Shown here in pieces: positions 5,829-6,308 of a stretch of 6,308 nucleotides of DNA. Origin of the DNA: an uncultured Eubacteriales bacterium. GTDB lineage: Bacteria; Bacillota; Clostridia; Lachnospirales; Anaerotignaceae. The first letter of the stretch is position 1. Every line of letters starts with the position of its first letter. The notes beneath the pieces are model-generated. The model was not told the origin of the DNA, ran no database searches, and saw only the letters and a list, made by a program, of their open reading frames with translations. Location: contig CAUHBX010000061.1 in the NCBI GenBank assembly GCA_959604475.1, positions 1-6,308 on the forward strand, given 5' to 3'. A program made the translations under genes and the position numbers.

Positions 5829-6119
5829 TTATTTTTCGAATTTCTTGACCTTAACACTTTTGTCAACATCGCTGTCTGTGCAGCAGCACTCATCGTCGCA
5901 GCAGCACTCTTCATCGTCGTCATCCCACTCATCGTCCCAGTCGTCATAGTATTCTTCATCACATCTGTTTTTAAGAAGATATACTATTCCTGCAACAAGA
6001 AGGGCTATTATTACAGAGCCTGCAATTATAAGACAGATAAGCTTATTTTTGTTTTCCTCTTCCTTGAGCCCCGCAATATACGCTTTGAGTTCTGAATTTG
6101 TTTCCTGAAGACTTTTCAT
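5829..6119 (-). CDS. Small single-span membrane protein with Asp/Trp- and Cys-rich tail, unknown function
   Basis: A 96-residue protein that I cannot assign to a characterised family. Residues 1-26 are polar and helix-prone (Leu/Ile at 4, 11, 15 and 18, then KEEENKNK), possibly a short coiled coil. Residues 27-49 are one hydrophobic membrane helix without a signal-peptidase-like site. Residues 53-71 are acidic and aromatic, dominated by Asp/Glu with YY and two Trp. Residues 72-80 are two Cys triads around an acidic spacer (CCCDDECCC), and the end is basic (KSVKVKKFEK). Of eight Cys, seven lie in the tail. Metal binding, redox sensing or charge-mediated partner binding are all possible, none shown. 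Orientation in the membrane is unclear because both flanks carry Lys/Arg. AAAGGAG lies 9 bases before the ATG. The gene begins 24 bases after the upstream stop, suggesting an operon, and ends at a strong terminator. Confidence 0.85.
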   Translation of the reverse strand: MKSLQETNSELKAYIAGLKEEENKNKLICLIIAGSVIIALLVAGIVYLLKNRCDEEYYDDWDDEWDDDDEECCCDDECCCTDSDVDKSVKVKKFEK

Positions 6120-6143
6120 AATAAAAAACTCCTTTCGTAAGTT

Positions 6144-6308
6144 TTAATTGCTGTTGTAACCTTTTAGTATTACATTTCTTGGCGTTATCCCTTCGGCTTT
6201 TTTCATTTCCGTGTATTCGAAAAACGCACGCTTAAGCATCTGTCTTTCGTCATTGAACTTAAGCAGATGGTATGCCTCATGGAACTTGTAAAACCCTGCG
6301 TCTGCAAA
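6144..6308 (-). CDS. C-terminal fragment of an unrecognised protein (cut by window edge)
   Basis: The last 54 codons and stop of a gene that enters from the right edge. The peptide begins FADAGFYKFHEAYHLLKFND and ends TPRNVILKGYNSN. It is soluble-looking, rich in aromatic and charged residues, and probably helical over its first 40 residues. No recognisable motif supports a family assignment. Codon use looks like a real gene: no internal stops, and a stop 24 bases before a well-placed ribosome binding site and the start of the small Cys-rich protein. The two are therefore probably co-transcribed. Confidence 0.7.
   Translation of the reverse strand, partial: FADAGFYKFHEAYHLLKFNDERQMLKRAFFEYTEMKKAEGITPRNVILKGYNSN

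Noticed and set aside
5880..5963. Cys/Asp tail region as a CRISPR-like or tandem repeat array
   Set aside because: The recurrence is codon-level low complexity inside a coding frame, with no regular spacer or repeat unit.

Overview
The window is AT-rich chromosomal DNA of a low-GC Gram-positive, most likely an anaerobic member of the Clostridia (Lachnospirales/Eubacteriales type). The reasons are strong AGGAGG-like ribosome binding sites, TTG starts, short spacers, intrinsic terminators with U-tracts, the HisZ plus short HisG arrangement, and a YkvI-family transporter. No phage, insertion sequence, CRISPR array, tRNA or rRNA was seen.

Left part (1-1937, minus strand): the first genes of a histidine biosynthesis operon in the order hisZ-hisG-hisD, with hisD running off the left edge. 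The cistrons overlap (hisZ/hisG by about 17 bases, hisG/hisD by 1 base), which suggests translational coupling. HisG is the short, catalytic-only ATP phosphoribosyltransferase that needs HisZ as its regulatory subunit. The operon has a near-consensus sigma-A promoter (TTGACT, 17 bases, TATAAT). An inverted repeat fills its spacer, and the leader is only about 23 bases, too short for a T-box. Repressor control is therefore more likely than riboswitch control.

Middle (1961-4242, plus strand): a divergent sigma-A promoter drives a DUF308/HdeD-like six-helix membrane protein, which ends at a strong terminator. A gene-free stretch of about 300 bases follows, with nested inverted repeats and an excellent sigma-54 (RpoN/SigL) -24/-12 promoter. 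This promoter sits in front of a YkvI-family (LeuT-fold) transporter. The layout suggests activator-dependent expression of the transporter, although no activator gene lies in the window. A perfect stem-loop follows the transporter gene.

Right part (4298-6308, minus strand): a MATE-family efflux transporter with a TTG start, converging on the YkvI gene across a symmetric hairpin terminator. Upstream of it lies a 96-residue single-span membrane protein with an unusual Asp/Trp/Tyr- and Cys-rich tail, followed by its own terminator. At the right edge is the 3' end of an unrecognised gene that is probably co-transcribed with the 96-residue gene.

Apart from the his genes, the units look functionally independent. 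The most unusual points are the sigma-54 promoter of the YkvI transporter with its upstream palindromes, the paired CCC triads in the small membrane protein, and the palindrome inside the his promoter.
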